In this document: in pieces, positions 1 through 15,600 of the stretch
How positions within the stretch are numbered: the stretch's first letter is position 1
Layout of the letters: every line of letters starts with the position of its first letter
From: Owenia fusiformis
Taxonomy: Eukaryota; Annelida; Polychaeta; Sabellida; Oweniidae
Length of the DNA stretch: 64,000 bases
Reading direction: 5' to 3'
Assembly: GCA_903813345.2 (NCBI GenBank)
Contig: CAIIXF020000006.1
Coordinates: forward strand, 2,914,001-2,978,000
The notes under the pieces: model-generated
What the model saw: only the letters and a program-made list of their open reading frames with translations
What the model was told of the DNA's origin: nothing
The model's database searches: none
Made by a program: the position numbers and the translations under genes

Positions 1-459
1 ATTATTGGAATTATCTAATGAATGAATTTAGTCCTAACAATGAATGAATTTAATCTCTCAGGAAAATGAGTGAAGACATTTTTGAGACCTATTAACTTAA
101 ATAAAGTATTTTGACAAAATATTACCACCTGGTACGTTATTGCACTTGGACAGAAAAGCGTAACAATATGTTGCAGACTGTAACATTGAGTGCAAAAATG
201 CCAGTCACAAAAACAATGCCACCACTTCTTGGTGATAGTGGTTAGAACATAAAATACAGAACAACCATCAACAAAGAACTGTATAATAATCACAAATACT
301 GTACAAGGCAATAACATAAACATTGAAGTTTCACCAACTGTCATTTGTTGCAGACGCTGACTAACGAACACCAACTGCCAAATGCCATCAACAAAAAGTG
401 GAGACTGTAACAATATATCACCACTTCCAGTGGCATACTAAGAAATTAGGAAATCTTAC

Positions 460-3400
460 TCTAATGGTACATTCTTGTCATTTGAATAACAGGCAGAAAA
501 TTTGATGGTTCCATTGTTTCCTTCTATCTGGCAGGAGGAACAGCCTAACTGTTCAGAACACAAGTCAATGTTAGTGACCAGGCTGCATATATCCTCAGGC
601 ACAGTTAGCTTCACCATTGTGCCTTGGCTTACACCATTAAAACCTCCCATGAGGTAGATATTGTTATTGTTATCTGATATTGCAGTCACACCAGCTAGAG
701 TCTCAAATGGTTCACCCAATATTGTCTCACCTAAAAGGATAATACAATCACCATGAGTGGAAATTCAGGTAGTTGTTTCAGGAGGAATGCAGATTATAAT
801 AAAAATATGACAAAGACTACCCTTCGTTTAATCTCAATTACATCAAAAACAATTAAGCACATTCTAATGCCTTTCCTATAAAATATGTTCTATATGAACA
901 TTATAAGAACTATTAAATAATAATCAACAAAAAGCAGATGGTATATTATTGAATGCAGTACACCAGTTAATTTTAAGATTTTCACACTGAGGTAGCTGAG
1001 GTATGAGGTAGCTGTTTTGCATTATCTGATGGCTTACCATTAGGGGTCATTGGAGTCCATGTATTACAGTCAAACCTATAAAGCAGTATAGAATGGGTCA
1101 CGTAACTCTCACTCATCCATCCTCCAACAACGGCCATATACTCGCCAACCACGACCGCAGAGTGGAAGTAGCGCTTGTCAGCCTGGAAACATAAACAATG
1201 TAATCAGAATATTGCAAAGGAACACTTCAATTCTGATCAAAATTAACCTGAATCTAAATTGGCTTACAGTACGTAGTGAATGATGCAACTCTTACTAATC
1301 CAGCCTCCAACAATTTTGGGCATTTTGAATCTCCAGTGAGGTTTCGCAATGACATTGTTGACAAAAAAATGCTGCCTTACTTTCAAAAAGCTTTTGGAAA
1401 CAATTAGAATGGATTTATTCAAGCTCATAACTCACCATAGTACCGGGCTCCTGAGGCAGCATGCTCCATCTGTTCTGATGCAAGTGAAGTGTATATAGCC
1501 TGTTTGTCTCAACTGTTGTGTTTGTCATATACTCATATCCACCAAAAACATAGATGGCATTGCTGTGTGGGTGGAACACAGCGCTGTGACCGTAAAGACC
1601 TGGAATCATTGATAAAGATGAAATGCATGTATACATTATGCAGTGTTTTTATTTATATTTGATAGCAATATATATACTGGGTGAACTTATTCTAAAGAAT
1701 AAAAGTTGAAACTTCAGAGAGTGAAAATTTCAAGACTTTTTAGACAATGTTCACATGTAGCCATTTTACACTATAAGTTTAATAAGAAAAAAGCACATAC
1801 CAAGGGGATATGATCCACGTGGCTGAAGGTCTTTCCATATATCAGTGGCTGCATCAAACTCATACACTTTATCTGAGTAGTAGTTAACCGCGGAGAATCC
1901 CCCAAGGATTACGAACTTTGTGTCAGTCACCAGCGTCATAGTGTGACCAGCCATTGGGGCAATGTACATGCTGTCATCTAAGTTAGAAGTCTGCAAAATA
2001 AAATGATACTTAATATATATTTAAAAAATTATAAACTTTACCACGCTAATTTAATATGTAAACTACAATAAGTACTTTAGACCCCTCTCCTTACGTCTCG
2101 TTCTCGTACTGACCTGCATGTGACTCCAGCTGTCTGCTTCTGTGTCTGTCCCATAACCACCTGGTACCTGCAGGAGATAACATACAGCAATAAAGGATCA
2201 TCTTTTATGGTTTCTTTATTAAATAACAAGATGATGTACACTGACAGACCTTTATGCAGAAACATTACCACCCCCAGTGTGAGAATATTTGGGGAGGTTA
2301 TGTACTTGGTGACAATATGAACTGACCTTGATTGGCTGATACTTCTACAAGGACGACAATGTCAGTCATGGAATCTTCTCGTAACAAATTAAGTTTTGAA
2401 ATAACTAAAAGGTTTAATATTTGTTTGCTGACATGCTTGATTTTTTATTACCTGCAGCTGGCTCCATCTATTGGCATCTATGCTGTACTTCCAGAAATCA
2501 TTATATGAGCCCATTGTGTTAATGTGTCCCCCAAACATATAGATCATCTTTAACGTAGGAATACACACCATAGCATGCCAGTACCTGAAAGAAAGAAAAC
2601 GTAATCTATGATTCTTTTCAAAATAAACAATGGCTCTATAAACAATATATAAAGGAAAACATTAATGTTTAAGTAAATGCATTCACTAGTTCAGATAGGA
2701 AAATTCCACACTTGCATGATAATTCGGATTTGTCTGGGATAACAACTTCATGACATGTACATTGTACTTGTTTTTCTTCCACCTGATCTTAACTTAAATT
2801 GAACAGCTGATGAAAGTAATTGTACTCATCTATAGTAAAACATAATCCTTTCTTAGTTAGCATACATCAGGCCTTTTCTTTTACCTAAACCTACACTTTT
2901 AACTAACCTAGGAGGTGGTGCAGTGTTATCTGGTTTCAACAGCTCCCAGGAATTGGAGCCAACTGTGTATACCCACATATCATTTTTAGCCCCATTGGCA
3001 AGTGAGTAACCACCAAACATATAGAAAACAGCATCATCACATGTCACCATGACGTGACCCATACGTGAGAGATGGCTGGTGAATGCAGAAGCCCCGTCTC
3101 CACGCCATGGGTTGATTGCGTCATGGTATTTAGCTTGAATAGGAAGGTAGGGGATGCTACAATCTTCTCCTGTGTAGGCATCTGAACACATACACTGACC
3201 CAGGGCCTTTAAATAAAAGAAATATCTCAACATTGGAGATAACAGGATCTATAGCAGTACCGCTGATTTCCAGTTATCAAGTATGATATGACTTGCCAAC
3301 TGTCAGGGAGTTGGTAATTACCTTTATTTTCTGAAGATGGTGTCTGTAGGCCACCAAAACGTCAAATCAAAAGTAAACTTTTTCCGAGTAGTGTGAGAAC

Positions 3401-3661
3401 ATTTTTGTTTTGAATTAAATAATCTATTCATTCAATCTCTTTAGTGAATCACATGGGACACATGTATTAACATTACCTGGTCGCAATAACCCTGGCTTTG
3501 ATTTGCCATACAGTCATTGGGGCATAAGACCAATTCACAGCCCACTCCCCCATAGCCTGCCTTACACACACAAGCCCCATTCACGCACTCCTGGGTTCCA
3601 CGACAGTGATCCGGGCAGCGATGTATCTGATAGGTGGCATTAAACCCCTTTGTAACTGATC
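460..3661 (-). other. MEGF8: MEGF8 copy A exons 20-27: EGF modules, second Kelch block, PSI start
   Basis: Exon 20 (3477-3661) has EGF cysteines ([23 protein letters not shown]). Exon 21 closes an EGF ([12 protein letters not shown]) and opens the second propeller (FYMFGGY). Exons 22-27 supply further blades ([35 protein letters not shown]). Exon 23 is only 54 bp. Exon 27 ends in a PSI start ([19 protein letters not shown]). Positions 1-459 are intron sequence with no exon I can support. Confidence 0.87.
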
Positions 3662-6600
3662 CTGGAAAAAAACAGAATGCTCTGCTTCGTCACGTGACAA
3701 AATATTGAAAATGTCTGAATAAAAATTGCATCATTGATTGGCTGATTGGTTTTGTGGCATCTCACAAAACTCTGGCAACTGCCAGGAGGAGCAATATTGA
3801 AAATGAACTCAGCTGGGGTTTATTTACACAGTGTTTTATCAAGTTGAGGTAGGAACAATCAAAACCTTGTGAATCAAGATGATTTCCGACCTAATGTAAT
3901 TAAAAACTAAAATATGTTACATAACCAGCTTTAACAGACATTCGAATGTGGAAAGGTTTTAAGATATATATCTAATCATGAGTGAACCAGTATTTGTCAA
4001 ATAAAATGTTGAAATGTACATGTTGAGCCATTAATATACAAGACTCCATACAAGAGATACTGCTTCATAGTATAAGTCTTCTCTGTCTATTTACCTGGTA
4101 ATATATTTGCCTCAAAGTGGACTGTAAGATAGCCCGAGGTGGCAATCACTGTGACATCATGCATCAGGTTTGGCCCACACAGGGCAGCCAGGAGTGTGGC
4201 GTTACCATTGTCCTGAGCATGTACCAAATCTGGGATGCCATCATACACATAAACATAATCCTGGAAATAACAGTAATGTTTTTGCAAGATATGTAATTTT
4301 GCCTTTTTTAAATTCACAACATGGTGAATTCAATAATCAACTGTAATTCCTAAGGATTTCAATTTGCAACATTTTATGTTCACAAAATGGTAAACTAGTA
4401 AAATCAAAATGATCAAAACAGTAAGTTCTTCAAAATGTAAAAAATGTAAAAATGTACTTCAAAAATGTATCGTCTGAGGCTATCCAATAATTACATTAAA
4501 AGAGGAACATTAAATTTTCATAACACAACACACAAAATGAAACTTACATTTGTGCATAAAGCAGACATCTGTTTCTCTACAGTTAGCAAAATAGGTGATG
4601 CTGGACCAGAGACAGGTGGGAACGTCAGCTCATTGTGAACAGTTAAGAACCACACACAATATGCATGTAAGGGGTCCGCCACTCCTGAGCCGTCATGGGA
4701 ACCAAGGGCCCCTTCTACTACATCAGTAACAACTGTACGGCCATCACACTTTAGGTAGCATCTGCCATTATTTCTGTTAACAACAAAGTGTATGAATATA
4801 CAATAAAACCTGTGTAAATGGAACTCCTTTGGTGCACTTGGTAGGCATTCAACTTTAAACAGGGGCTCATCTAACATTGATTGAATCAGACTCCTTAGCA
4901 TAACTTACCTTGGATCTCCATAGTAATTCTCCTGGCAGAGCTCACAATGATCACCACGTGTGTTATCCCTGCAGTAGCACTGACCAGTAGACATGTTACA
5001 AGTGCCTAAGCCATTGTCTGCGTGTCCATTGCACTCACACTGTTTACAACCTGCAGAGAAGTTCATTTATTAAAATACATAGACACATCTGCCTAAGCCA
5101 TTGTCTGCGTGTCCATTGCACTCACACTGTTTACAACCTGCATAGAAGTACATTCATTGAAATATATAGACATGTTACAAGTGCCTAAGCCATTGTCTGC
5201 GTGTCCATTGCACTCACACAGTTTGCAGCCTGCATAGAAGTACATTCATTGAAATATATAGACATGTTACAAGTGCCTAAGTCATTGTCTGCGTGTCCAT
5301 TGCACTCACACTGTTTGCAGCCTGCATAGAAGTACATTCATTGAAATATATAGACATGTTACAAGTGCCTAAGTCATTGTCTGCGTGTCCATTGCACTCA
5401 CACTGTTTGCAGCCTGCATAGAAGTACATTCATTGAAATATATAGACATGTTACAAGTGCCTAAGCCATTGTCTGCGTGTCCATTGCACTCACACTGTTT
5501 GCAGCCTGCATAGAAGTTATTTCATTGAAGTACACTATTTTACATTTATATTTCATCTCTGTATTTTCTGCACATTAAGGCAGGCAGATTAGAACAAGAA
5601 ATCTGAATAAACTTTAACCTTTACATGCACAAACAAACCCAAGATCATCCAAATGTACACACCTTAAAGAAATCCTATAAGGTACAATCAAGGAATCCTT
5701 TTTAGATTTGTATCAATTTAGGTTCATTATTGATTTTCCACCTGTCTGGATCTAACAATTGGTGTTAATTTGTTAATCAATATTCTATTGGATTGTATTC
5801 AATAATGATTATATATTCAATTAGAAGTTACCTATTGATTCCAATAAGGCATGTAGTGCATTAAAGGTACAATTCAATAATATTCCACTGGCATAAAGAA
5901 CTCAACTGAAACAATCCAATATTATGTTTCCATTCAAAGAAAGGAAACTACATGATAACCCACTTCGAATCAAACAGGTTGTTTTCCTTTAACATCACCT
6001 AAACAATCTACAAACCTTCAGATGTTTTAGCGTTGCCATAACTACCAGGTCTACATTCCTGGCAATGAGTCCCCATAGTCCAATCCTCGCAATTGTCACA
6101 CTGACCGACACCATACACACATGTACTGCGATTGTTGCACTGGCAGTTAATATCACAGCCTTCACCCGTCCAGCCTCTATCGCAGATACATTTGTAGTCA
6201 GGTGCCTCGGAGCATGTTCCGAAGACACAATCATGGAAACACCTGGATATAGATGATACAAATATTCAAATTCAATTTGGAAAATGTTTTATCATAAAAA
6301 TTATTTGAATCACACTGTTCACAACTGGATTGAAAGTATATTTTAAATTAATAGTTAGTATTATTTAATACATCATTTATACACCCGGGTATCAACTATT
6401 TTATTGCATACATCATAAGGATGTCATGTAGACAACTAATTTCAGAATAAATGCAAAACTCACGTGACATCACACTGCTCCTTGCCATCCCCCACAAATC
6501 CTTGCTTACAAGTACAGTTATAACTCTCAAATGTATTGATGCAAGTTGCGTTCTCGTGGCAATCATGTATTCCCAGGGTGCACTCCTGCACATCAGGACA

Positions 6601-9600
6601 TATCCCATAAGCCCATGCTGCAGGTTCAGAGGCGGTGATGTTGTTAACTTCTGCTACCAAAGCTGAGCAATTGTTGTTTTCACTAGGACCTAGCAAGACA
6701 CAAACAAAATTTTTGCACTGTTGAAATATTTATTTGAATTTAACTATATGTATAAATTTTTAAGTGATGATGACAAGCAATTTTAATAAAAATATGTTAT
6801 TATGTGTGTACAATCATATACTTCAAGATGGTGGCCTATACCAAATAATACAGTGAAGATTTAGTAAATGAGTTACAGGACAATGTTTTATCTCAATAAT
6901 GTGGTTATACAATATAGAGGAGGACTGGTACTGGTTGAAAGTTGTTTCCATTAGCAGAGATTCACATTTCAAAGTTTTGTAAAATAAGTGAGTGAATGGG
7001 AAAGAGGTAACGAGAAAGAGTTCACATTGAGAGGTGTTCACATTGAGAGGTGTTCAGATATAGATATCACCGTAGAAATATTTCATACTGTTGAAAGAAA
7101 TAACTTTGCATCATTCACATTGGGTGTTCAATCAATCACAAAATGAGTTACAAGACAATAACATTGTAATATACCAGTGAAATCCCCAGAGAGACATCGC
7201 CCTATGGTTGGATTGTCTGTATTCCCGCACCAGCCACACTGGAACTCCTTGAGGCAGCTCTTACAGGTTGTATGTTGGGAACAATCACTGCAAAGTAACA
7301 TGTATCTTAATTATTGCAAACTCATTATGAACATAGAGAAAGTACTTATTACAACAGGAATAATTGGCAACATCCATGTACTCAATGAATAACCTTTATA
7401 GAGTCATGTGTTCAAGCACTACTTTTACAGAACCTAACACATTTTTTAATCTGATGCTGATTTTTCTTGATTTAAATATAGTCAGTACATAAAAGGTTGT
7501 GGCAAATCACGTATGGGCATTAAATATCATTCAATGCTTGCAACAATGGAATAATGAAGATGAAATAATATATCTTTAAAGCTCATCTACCTGCAATTCT
7601 GGCTTTTGCTGTCAAACCATTCAGTGCATTGCCCAAAGTTGTGGCGGGTGATGTAGTCGGAGAATGGGAAACATGTGGAAGTGCTCCCACACCAGGCACA
7701 TTCTCCTCTATCTCCAATGCATGTGGAGCAGTTACTACGGCTACAATAACAAATAAATATTGAATTTAGAATATTGAAAATACATGCATGTATCTACATT
7801 TGACTGGTTAAAAAATGATCTTCCTGTTAAGTTGCTAAACATTTAGCAAAGGGGGATTGTATACTAGTATAGTACAGTATATGTCAAGGGCACTGTGCAA
7901 AGTTTGAAAACTTTCTTTTTTGAAATTTTATACAGAAATTTGATAACAATGGGCAAGACTAGAAGACTGCAATATGAGGAAAGTGTACATTGAACTTTGT
8001 ATGAGGCTGTTCAAAAACTATTTAGCATATTTTGGCCAGAGTTAGGGAAATCCAAAGTTCGAGTCTTACGACTGAATATCATATCAAAATAAAAAGAGAA
8101 ATGCCAAACAAATGATTTTGCAGTAATCTAGTAATCCTACTTTATTAACAGATAGTACTGATATAAAGGAAATATTAAATGAATTATTACTCACAGATGA
8201 CAAGCGGCAGCACATTGCCCCACAGATTGTATCGCATTCACATATCTTCCCCTTCTCATGCAACGCCCATCATTAGGTAGCCATTCGCAAAGCCTATCCT
8301 ACAAGTAGAACAGTTTGGTTAACAGTGCTCCATTCTCATATAAACATCACTGTGTTTGCAATTCGAACAAGGGTACTATGTACAATATGAAGTGAATTGC
8401 ATTACAGGAAAAGTGGGAGTTCTTCAGTTAGCCTCAAAATCAGGGATCAAAGAACGCATAGCATTTTGCAATCAAATCTTGAGTAGGGCAGTTATGGCAC
8501 AATGTTAACCATCAATCCGTCACTGATATCTTTTCCTCATGGGTCAAATACTCTATATTCCCTTAAAAAATTGTAATACATATTAAGTCAATGCCATCTA
8601 ATAAATATGTCTCTTTTGGGTATACTTACTGCCGCACATATATGGCAAGAGAGATGATCGCTACAAACAGTGCAATCAGCAGGTGTAATAACCAGTTCTG
8701 TAGCAGATGTAGTAGCACAACCAGCGTTATCGACATCATTCCTCATGACGCACTTTCCTTTGTTCTTGCACCATCCACATACAGTGTCACTCAGGCAGGC
8801 TAGACAGTTGCCAAGGTTACTGCAGTTTGCGTTAGAGGCGGTGTCTGTGTATGGTTCGAGAAATTCATTGAAAAATTCCTGAAACAGAAAAATATCTGAA
8901 TGTTTGATTTAACATAATATTAGTATTCAAAAATAAATAATTTATTTAATCTACTATACATTCCTTTGATACCTTAAAATAGTGTTTCACTTGGAAGGTT
9001 TTCCACTCACAGATGTTTAATTTAGGGTGCGTTTTTAATGAAGGTGTTCATACTGAACCTGGTATATCAGTAGTAATAATTGCCCAGTGTAGCTCTGTAT
9101 CAACTAAAGATTAAATATCAGAATAGACCAAATTGACTATAAACTATCTTAAGCTCACTGGCTTGTACAGTACAGCTGTACTACATCAAAATCAACATTC
9201 CACTTTGATAGAAAGGAACCCTAGCCTACCTGTCGTAGCTTTGAAGTATCAGGTATAGCACCATTCCAAAACAGTTTCATAGAGGCTACCCTGACGTCAT
9301 CAAATATCTCCAATTCAGCTGTGTATTCTACATAATATCTAGAGCTGCGATCATTTACAGGAAATATAGCCTCCCCGCTTGGCCTAACAGCGTTGATCTC
9401 ACTCTGGACATTTGAATAAGCCAGTGATGCCACTTTCTCCTAAATAACAATATAGCAAGATAATTGCAGTATCAATTTTGATAATATTTTTTTTCAATTT
9501 ATTTGCAAAGTAAAATTTATGGTGTTATGTAGAACTTTGTAAAGACAAATAGAAATCTCCAACAACTCATATGAAAGAAATGGAAGGAGATTTTAAAATG

Positions 9601-12600
9601 TCAAATAAAATATGTTTCAATCAGTATGATAAAATCTGTGGCATACCTTGCGTGCCTTCGTGTCATCTAGACTGAGATAGACATCAGATTGGGCATTTTT
9701 GGCTACCATCGTGACTTTTATGGGATCCCTGCTGGGTGTCTCTGCCTCCAGTGGATAAATGAAACCTAAGAGTAAAGAAATCAGTAGGAGTGTGTATCTC
9801 ATACTTGAGTGGGTTTGGGGTAGATATCACCCGGGAATATATATCGTATCTGAGGAGCGGGCAGGATATATTGTATATGTCCCGCTCCAGGCCAAATGCG
9901 GGCAGATATAATATATCCATCCCGCTCCCGGGAATTTTTCAAAAGTTTAAAAAAGTTTAAATATCAAAAGTTTTAATTTTTTAATTTCAAAATTTAATTT
10001 TTTTTAAGTTTAAATGTTACAATTTCATTGTATTGAACAAAAAGAATATTACAAAAATGTTAGATATAAATATCTTGTCATTTGAAAAAGGTGGAAAGGG
10101 TTATATCTACCCTAAACCCACTCAAGTATGAGATACACCAGTTATGCACGGTCGGTTTGGATACATGGAATATCCCTTGGGATATGCAATACATCTTCCC
10201 TCGGTCCCTTCGGTCCCTCGGGAAGATATATTGTATATCCCTCGGGATATTCCCTGTATCCAAAACCTCCCAGTGCATAACCCTTATATATCCAATTCCA
10301 ATATTCATGGGGAATGAACATTACTTCAGAAAATATCAAATAACGCCAGTAAAACAACTGGTCTATTCCCTACTTTTGATCAGGTCTCAAATCCCTGTGA
10401 TAAAAGCAGGCTGTATATGAAGAAAATTATGTAGCCTCACCTTTCATAAGTCCGATATATTTGCCAGGTTTTAGAGTTTGCTCAATTTCCATCAGTTGTC
10501 TTCTACCAAATGCAATAAATTGGGCTGTTGTATTCCGAATGATAATCACCTAAAAAAAATATTATAAATATTATAAATAGTAAGCATAATATACTTCTCT
10601 ATCGTACCACAATATCTAGACTAAATTTCGTTTGTTGGTATAATAACTTGTGCATACATGTTCCAGTTTAATACATAACACAATCTGGCCCCTGACATGT
10701 ATACTCACTTCATCAGGTTGTTCAAGATTCTGAGGTGGGAGGTATTTCAGGAAGTGTAATCCAGCAGGTTTGTCTTGAAGACGACACATTTCCAGAGTTG
10801 TTGGTCGATGGCTCATTATACCCCACCATCCGGTGAGGCCTGACCTCCTCCCATCTGTGTGGTTACATGCACCTCTTGTCACTGTAACAAGGGTGTCCAA
10901 TTAAAAATAAGAATACAGAAGCACTTAAATATTTGATATAATAATGTAATAACCATGAATGACAACAACCATGATTAGCATTTTCTTCAAAGGCCAGTCC
11001 ATATACCAGATCTAGTTTAATATTTGCTTTTTGAATAATTAGCATTAAATAAACTCACACCCCTATGTTACCTAGGTTACAGTATTATAGTTCATGTATT
11101 GTTAAAAGGGAGTGACTTACAAAATTTCAAAATTCAATATCTCAAAATTTGAGTAAAGAACTGGATCACTATAAAAATTAAGAGATTAATTCTCTTGGAT
11201 AAAAATCATGCCTTACCATTACTAAGCTGACATGTGGCTTCCTTTACACACCATGCACACTGATCGTTATACTTTAGTCCATGTTTGGTGGTCTCTGTGG
11301 TGACTGTATAGCCTTTCCCTTGAACTGCACATGATTGACAGTCTTTGAGGGCGGGGCATATACCAGGGCATTCTGAGGTATCCATGATGCCTTTACTATT
11401 ACAATCCTGAAGAAAAAAAAAATTAAATAGTTCAATGTAGTATAACATACTAGTATTTATTTCCACACATTTGTATACCACAATATTAGATGGGTAGGTT
11501 GCATGAAACTGTCCCATTTTGAATCTAGCAACTTTGCCAGATAGAAAGTTTTACCTTTGAGGAATTGTTTTAAAAACCTCCATTGTAAATACAATCATAT
11601 ATATAATATGTTTTACCAAGACCTAATTTCCAAATAGCCAATAATTCTTGTGTCTAAAGAAGACTTACGCCAGTTTTAGATCTGTGAATACATCCAGGCA
11701 TATCATTAAGTTTCTTGCTTGTACACAGCGCACACTCCGGATCAAAGCGACAGTAGTTGCCATCAGTGATCTCAGAACAATGGTCTTTTATACTGTCATC
11801 ATTCTATAACAGAGAACAATAAAGATTAAAAATGAATTTGCTTGAATATTATATAATTTCATTACAATAAGCACTTTATATCGGAAAATTACTTCCACTA
11901 CCTGTAGCAATGAAATAAATCCGTAATTGTGACCTGCGTGAATCTCGCTTTGAGGTGAGTGAGGTTTTTAAGTTTTAGGTACCTTATAAAAATTTACATA
12001 GCTCAACTGTTCTACCTGATTTCTAGCCATTGAAGGGGGCACCTTGTATGCAATAAGGTCCCCCAGAGCAGTGCCCTGGTATCCCCCAGATATAAGCAGT
12101 GTGTTCCCAAATGCTACTGATGCCACGTGACTATACCTGCCACCGACAAATCCTGAGCTTGCTACACCTGAAATATCATTATATCATATACAACTACACA
12201 TTAAAACAAAAATAGTGAATATCTTGTTCTTGGAGGTTCTATGGGTAAACTTTGTATTTAAAGGGATAAACCTCGCTCGAAGCTTAAACCAACTGTCAAA
12301 TGACATGCCATCTGGTATCCATATAATCTAAAATGAATCAATCTGTTTTATTTTTAAAAACTATGTAACTATCTGATATCATTATTTTGTTTCAACAACT
12401 AATTTAAATAAATCAAGCAGTTTATACACCTAATTTGGGCATCCACTGTTAATAATTTGTATAACCTAAATGTAATTAAACAAAAAAAGAAATAAAAAAA
12501 TGAAATAACAAAAAAGGTACCACATAATGGCTATTATACAGTACTCTTATCACTTACCTCCAGTCCAAGGTAACTCTAATGCTGTGTGGTTAATCCAAAC

Positions 12601-15600
12601 ATGGCACCCTAAGTGATACAGGTAAAGCTTATTATCATAGCATATCTCCTCATGTTGATGAATATGACAGTTCCCTCCATACACCACCATATAATTGCCT
12701 ATTATATTGGCCGAGTGGAACGCACGGTCCTTTGGAGGCTCAATAAAACTGTATGCGTTATCATTGAGATGGTAGGGTGGCTCAGCATCAAGGTGAGACC
12801 AATAATTCAATTCTATATGGTAAGAGTGTATTTGTTTACTGCGCTTACTGAAGCGTGCATAGTCAGGAGTAAACCCACCATACACAAGGAGGGATTTTGA
12901 TTCAGGGTGGAACACTGTTGAATGGCCAACAAGTCGACGTAGTTCCTGCTTGCCCCCCTTGGGTGTAAGATATATCCAGGTGTCCGTAGTACCCAGGATG
13001 TCATAGCAGTAAAGGGCAGATTGGTACGCACCATAAGTGTCACGTCCACCGAGTAAGTAAAGATACTGAGAGTTGCCATCAGTTACCAGTGTTAAGGTGT
13101 GGCCAGAGAGCCCCGGAGGGTGCACTGTACCAGCCAGTGCTTTCTCAATCCATACCCCAGATGTGATGTCATAAAACCAAAGGTCTGATAAATGAGTCCC
13201 ATTGGCAGCGATGCCTCCAAATATAAACAACCCAGACTGAGTTGCAGCTGCTGCGTGATTATTCCGAGCTTCCGGCCACGTGCCACTCTTGGTCACCTCA
13301 ATCCACTTATTGCTCGGGAAGTCATAACGTATCAAGTCATTGAGTATTTCATTTAGAGTATTGCCACCAAATAACCAGAAACTATTCGATGATGAGATAA
13401 AGGCCCCAGCATGGCCTGTTCTTGCTGTAAAGCCTGATCCAGTAGGAGCAACCGGATACCAGGAGCTATTTCCTATGGTGCTATTCATTGAAAGGGCACA
13501 GTTTGATCCTGTAAAGCCATCTATGCATACACATTTCCCTCCAATACATTCACCCAATGGCTGGGAGCAAAAATCTGGGCATTCCTGAAGCTGGCAGCCA
13601 TCTCCTGTCATACCAGGATGACAATGGCATGTGTGGGTAAGGCTATTACATGTGCCTTTCCCACTACAGTCAAGCAGGCAGTCTGTTACTGTATAGGTGG
13701 CGTTAAAACCCTCAAGGGCATAATTCCTGTCACTGTAGAAGTATATCAGCATCTGGAACAAAGTGCATCAGTAAATATTATTCAAATATTTCATACTTTT
13801 GAGGATCGGAAATGACCCGTTCATCTTTCAATGATTCTAACAAGGTTTATTCCCATACAAGGTTATTCTATAAAATTGAGTTAAAGACTGTGTCACTTTA
13901 ATACAAAAACAAACAACTAAATAAATGCTATTCACTTATTTCTTTCCGATTTTGAATACAACAAACAAACAAGTTGGTCTAGTACATACACAATAAAATC
14001 TGTCAAGTGGAAAATTTCAGTAGATCACTGTTCAACATTTTGTTACACATTTCCTTAATATAAAATGAACCAGCATGTAACTGGAACTCTTCAAAAGGAG
14101 AGACCTACATTGCGATAGCGGCGCCCCCTTTGTCCTTATCCTTCCAAAGCGCAAACAGAAGATAAGAGGGGCTCTGGCATATCAGAATGAGAATCCTACT
14201 ATTATGTCCCAAGTTTAACTGTACTTACATTCCCTGATGTGGCAGTGATGACTGGTGGGGTGTTACTGCCTGAGAAGCTCCCCAGAAGCTTACTGTTGTA
14301 GGATTCCCCATCGTAGATGAAGATATAGTCATAGGAGCACTCTACACTCAGGTTTTCAAACTTAAGTGTGATGAATTTATCTGGGCTCCCAGCTGAAACA
14401 GATATGACATTTCTTATGTTATGAACATGTGTTGTAAAACCTGTATATCTGAACACACCTCTTATCTGAACGTTTGTACCTGAAATATGTAGAGCAGGCA
14501 CTATACGTACAGCTCTGTACATCCATTATGATGAATAAAAAGGAATTAAAGGTGACAGTAAGATTTAGAGACCACCAAAAGTAGACCTAGCACTAAAACA
14601 GAATCAGAATGGAATATACTTTGAGTGACATTTTAAACTTGATCTTGAAACCCCAACTTATTATTTAATATCTATTGGACTTAAAGACCTAATAAAATAA
14701 TGATCATTTAATTACATCTATTTCAAAACGTAAGATCTGACTTTTTGGACTTTAATCCTACATTAGGCCACCTATATATAACACATACTCTGATAATCAC
14801 CATTGACATCGTTTGTGGAATCACAGCAGCAGAAAAGGAAGAATTTTGATTTTTCTAAAAGGCTAAAATTGGTCTATGTGTGCTAGCTCATTTTTTGATT
14901 GAGCTAGTTTTGACTTGGAAGTGAAGGTCAATTATAAATATGATTACCTAACAAAAATTACATGTCTCAAAAGATATTACAAAAAAAATTATTTGCATTT
15001 ATTTGTTATGCTTAAATCCCCTAAAATTGGAAACATATAATTGTACGTATTTCAAGAAAATAATCTTGAAACATACCTCAATAAAACATTTTAAAACAAT
15101 AATTCTATGTGTTTAAAGTTTGAAAAGTAAACTACTCAACATGGTTTAAAATGGTTTTATATTGCAGGGATCAAAATCACTAAGAAGGGAATGTATTGGC
15201 CATTTACAAATATTATTTCATGTTGGTAAGGGAACTTGGGTCAAATTGATTTCATAATCCCAACAATAGACCCGTGTGCAGACTCAGACCATATACAAAT
15301 AAAAACAGTCGTAGCTGAATATATGTACATAGAAACACCTAAGCTACTACATACTAAATCAAACATTAGACTTTACTTTCCTTGACCAAGGAAATCATCT
15401 ATTATGCAAAAAGTTTATGATACTGAATTCATCCTATGATTTTAAATATAATTAATAATAAGTAATGTTTCTTCTCCTTGAAGGGTGAAAAGATTCAGAA
15501 TCTACACCAAATTTCCACCCTTTCAAACCCCAGAATGAGTTATACAGTGAAATAGTTTTCTTTCTATTCAGAAGTACACTGTACATGTATATTGATAGCA

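Larger units (their letters stand above)
7175..11803 (-). other. MEGF8: MEGF8 copy A exons 5-14: PSI-like cysteine modules and linker
   Basis: Ten exons, residues about 574-1090. Exons 5, 6, 11, 13 and 14 carry PSI-type patterns: CALC, CQSCAVQ...[44 protein letters not shown]. Exons 7-10 encode a non-repetitive linker with a WWGIMSHRP stretch and beta-rich segments. All phases are consistent. Introns here hold the hairpin elements near 9.8-10.3 kb and otherwise nothing recognised. Confidence 0.85.

Noticed and set aside
15-413. 132-residue minus-strand frame at the left edge
   Set aside because: Biased, hydrophobic composition, no family likeness, inside a MEGF8 intron with no matching splice sites.
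5051-5515. CRISPR-like appearance of regular repeats
   Set aside because: Eukaryotic intron, contiguous 92 bp units without spacers, each a copy of exon 17 sequence.
10082-10420. 112-residue plus-strand frame and its minus-strand partners
   Set aside because: Translation of hairpin element arms; both strands are open because of the palindrome.
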